Assembly (NCBI GenBank): GCA_020024675.1
Contig: JAHHTM010000124.1
Span: 1 to 5,060, forward strand
Length of the DNA: 5,060 nucleotides
DNA from: Muricomes sp.
GTDB taxonomy: Bacteria; Bacillota; Clostridia; Lachnospirales; Lachnospiraceae
Direction of reading: 5' to 3'
Below the pieces are notes generated by a model that worked only from the letters and a program-made list of their open reading frames with translations, made no database searches and had not been told where the DNA came from. Position 1 is the stretch's first letter. Each line of letters begins with the position of its first letter. The position numbers and the translations under genes are program-made. Of the stretch, positions 5,058 to 5,060 are shown in pieces.

Positions 5058-5060
5058 CAT

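Larger units (their letters stand above)
4948..5060. mobile_element. Foreign segment inside rimO, probable end of a mobile element (identity unknown)
   Basis: From about here to the window end the sequence does not encode RimO in any frame I can read. It is about 50% GC from 4954 onward, against roughly 36-40% in rimO, and carries three hairpins within 100 bases (4959-4977, 4989-5010, 5041-5057). The junction lies next to TTTAT (4949-4953). Subterminal hairpins beside a short AT-rich pentamer, with no inverted-repeat terminus, are known properties of IS200/IS605-family ends, where hairpins are recognised by TnpA and TnpB elements also encode a structured guide RNA. That assignment is inference: no transposase gene is inside the window. 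A group II intron end (GTGCG start or a domain V motif) was looked for and not seen. An assembly chimera remains possible. The exact boundary is uncertain between about 4936 and 4954. Confidence 0.5.

Noticed and set aside
4948..5060. Group II intron inserted in rimO
   Set aside because: No GTGCG-type 5' end near the junction and no domain V-like sequence on the reverse strand.
1..5060. CRISPR arrays, tRNA or rRNA genes, toxin-antitoxin or defence genes
   Set aside because: No regularly spaced repeats, cloverleaf or rRNA-like sequence was seen, and all sizeable genes are accounted for by housekeeping families.

Overview
The window looks like chromosomal DNA of a low-GC Gram-positive anaerobe, most likely a clostridium of the Lachnospiraceae. 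The basis is AT-rich DNA (roughly 36-40% GC in the genes), strong AAGGAGG-type ribosome binding sites, sigma-A-like promoters, and protein sequences that match my recollection of Lachnospiraceae versions of PyrB, RqcH, YicC, Gmk, RpoZ and RimO. The family-level placement is inference.

Layout. Two genes read leftwards. One is the first 98 codons of pyrB (aspartate carbamoyltransferase), which runs off the left edge. Upstream of it is a complete rqcH (NFACT / Rqc2-like ribosome quality control factor; start placed at 2165). The 135-base gap between them holds a good promoter for pyrB and a perfect inverted repeat directly in front of the pyrB ribosome binding site. A divergent promoter region (about 2166-2349) separates rqcH from a rightward operon: yicC (endoribonuclease family), gmk (guanylate kinase), rpoZ (RNA polymerase omega), a possible 18-codon small ORF, and rimO. 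The genes are 6-63 bases apart and are probably transcribed together from the promoter at 2271-2300.

Functional themes are nucleotide supply (pyrB, gmk), transcription (rpoZ), RNA turnover (yicC), and ribosome modification and rescue (rimO, rqcH). The arrangement resembles the yloA-yloC-remA-gmk-yloH neighbourhood of Bacillus subtilis, but no remA (DUF370) gene lies between yicC and gmk.

The most unusual part is the right end. RimO is convincing up to about residue 253-257, then the sequence abruptly stops resembling RimO. From about 4948 to the window end it is richer in GC (about 50%), contains three close hairpins, and carries no recognisable RimO residues. The simplest reading is that a mobile element, possibly an IS200/IS605-type (TnpA/TnpB) transposon end, has inserted into rimO. 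The element's own genes would lie beyond the window, so its identity is not established, and an assembly chimera cannot be excluded. I found no CRISPR array, tRNA or rRNA, and no clearly new multi-gene system.
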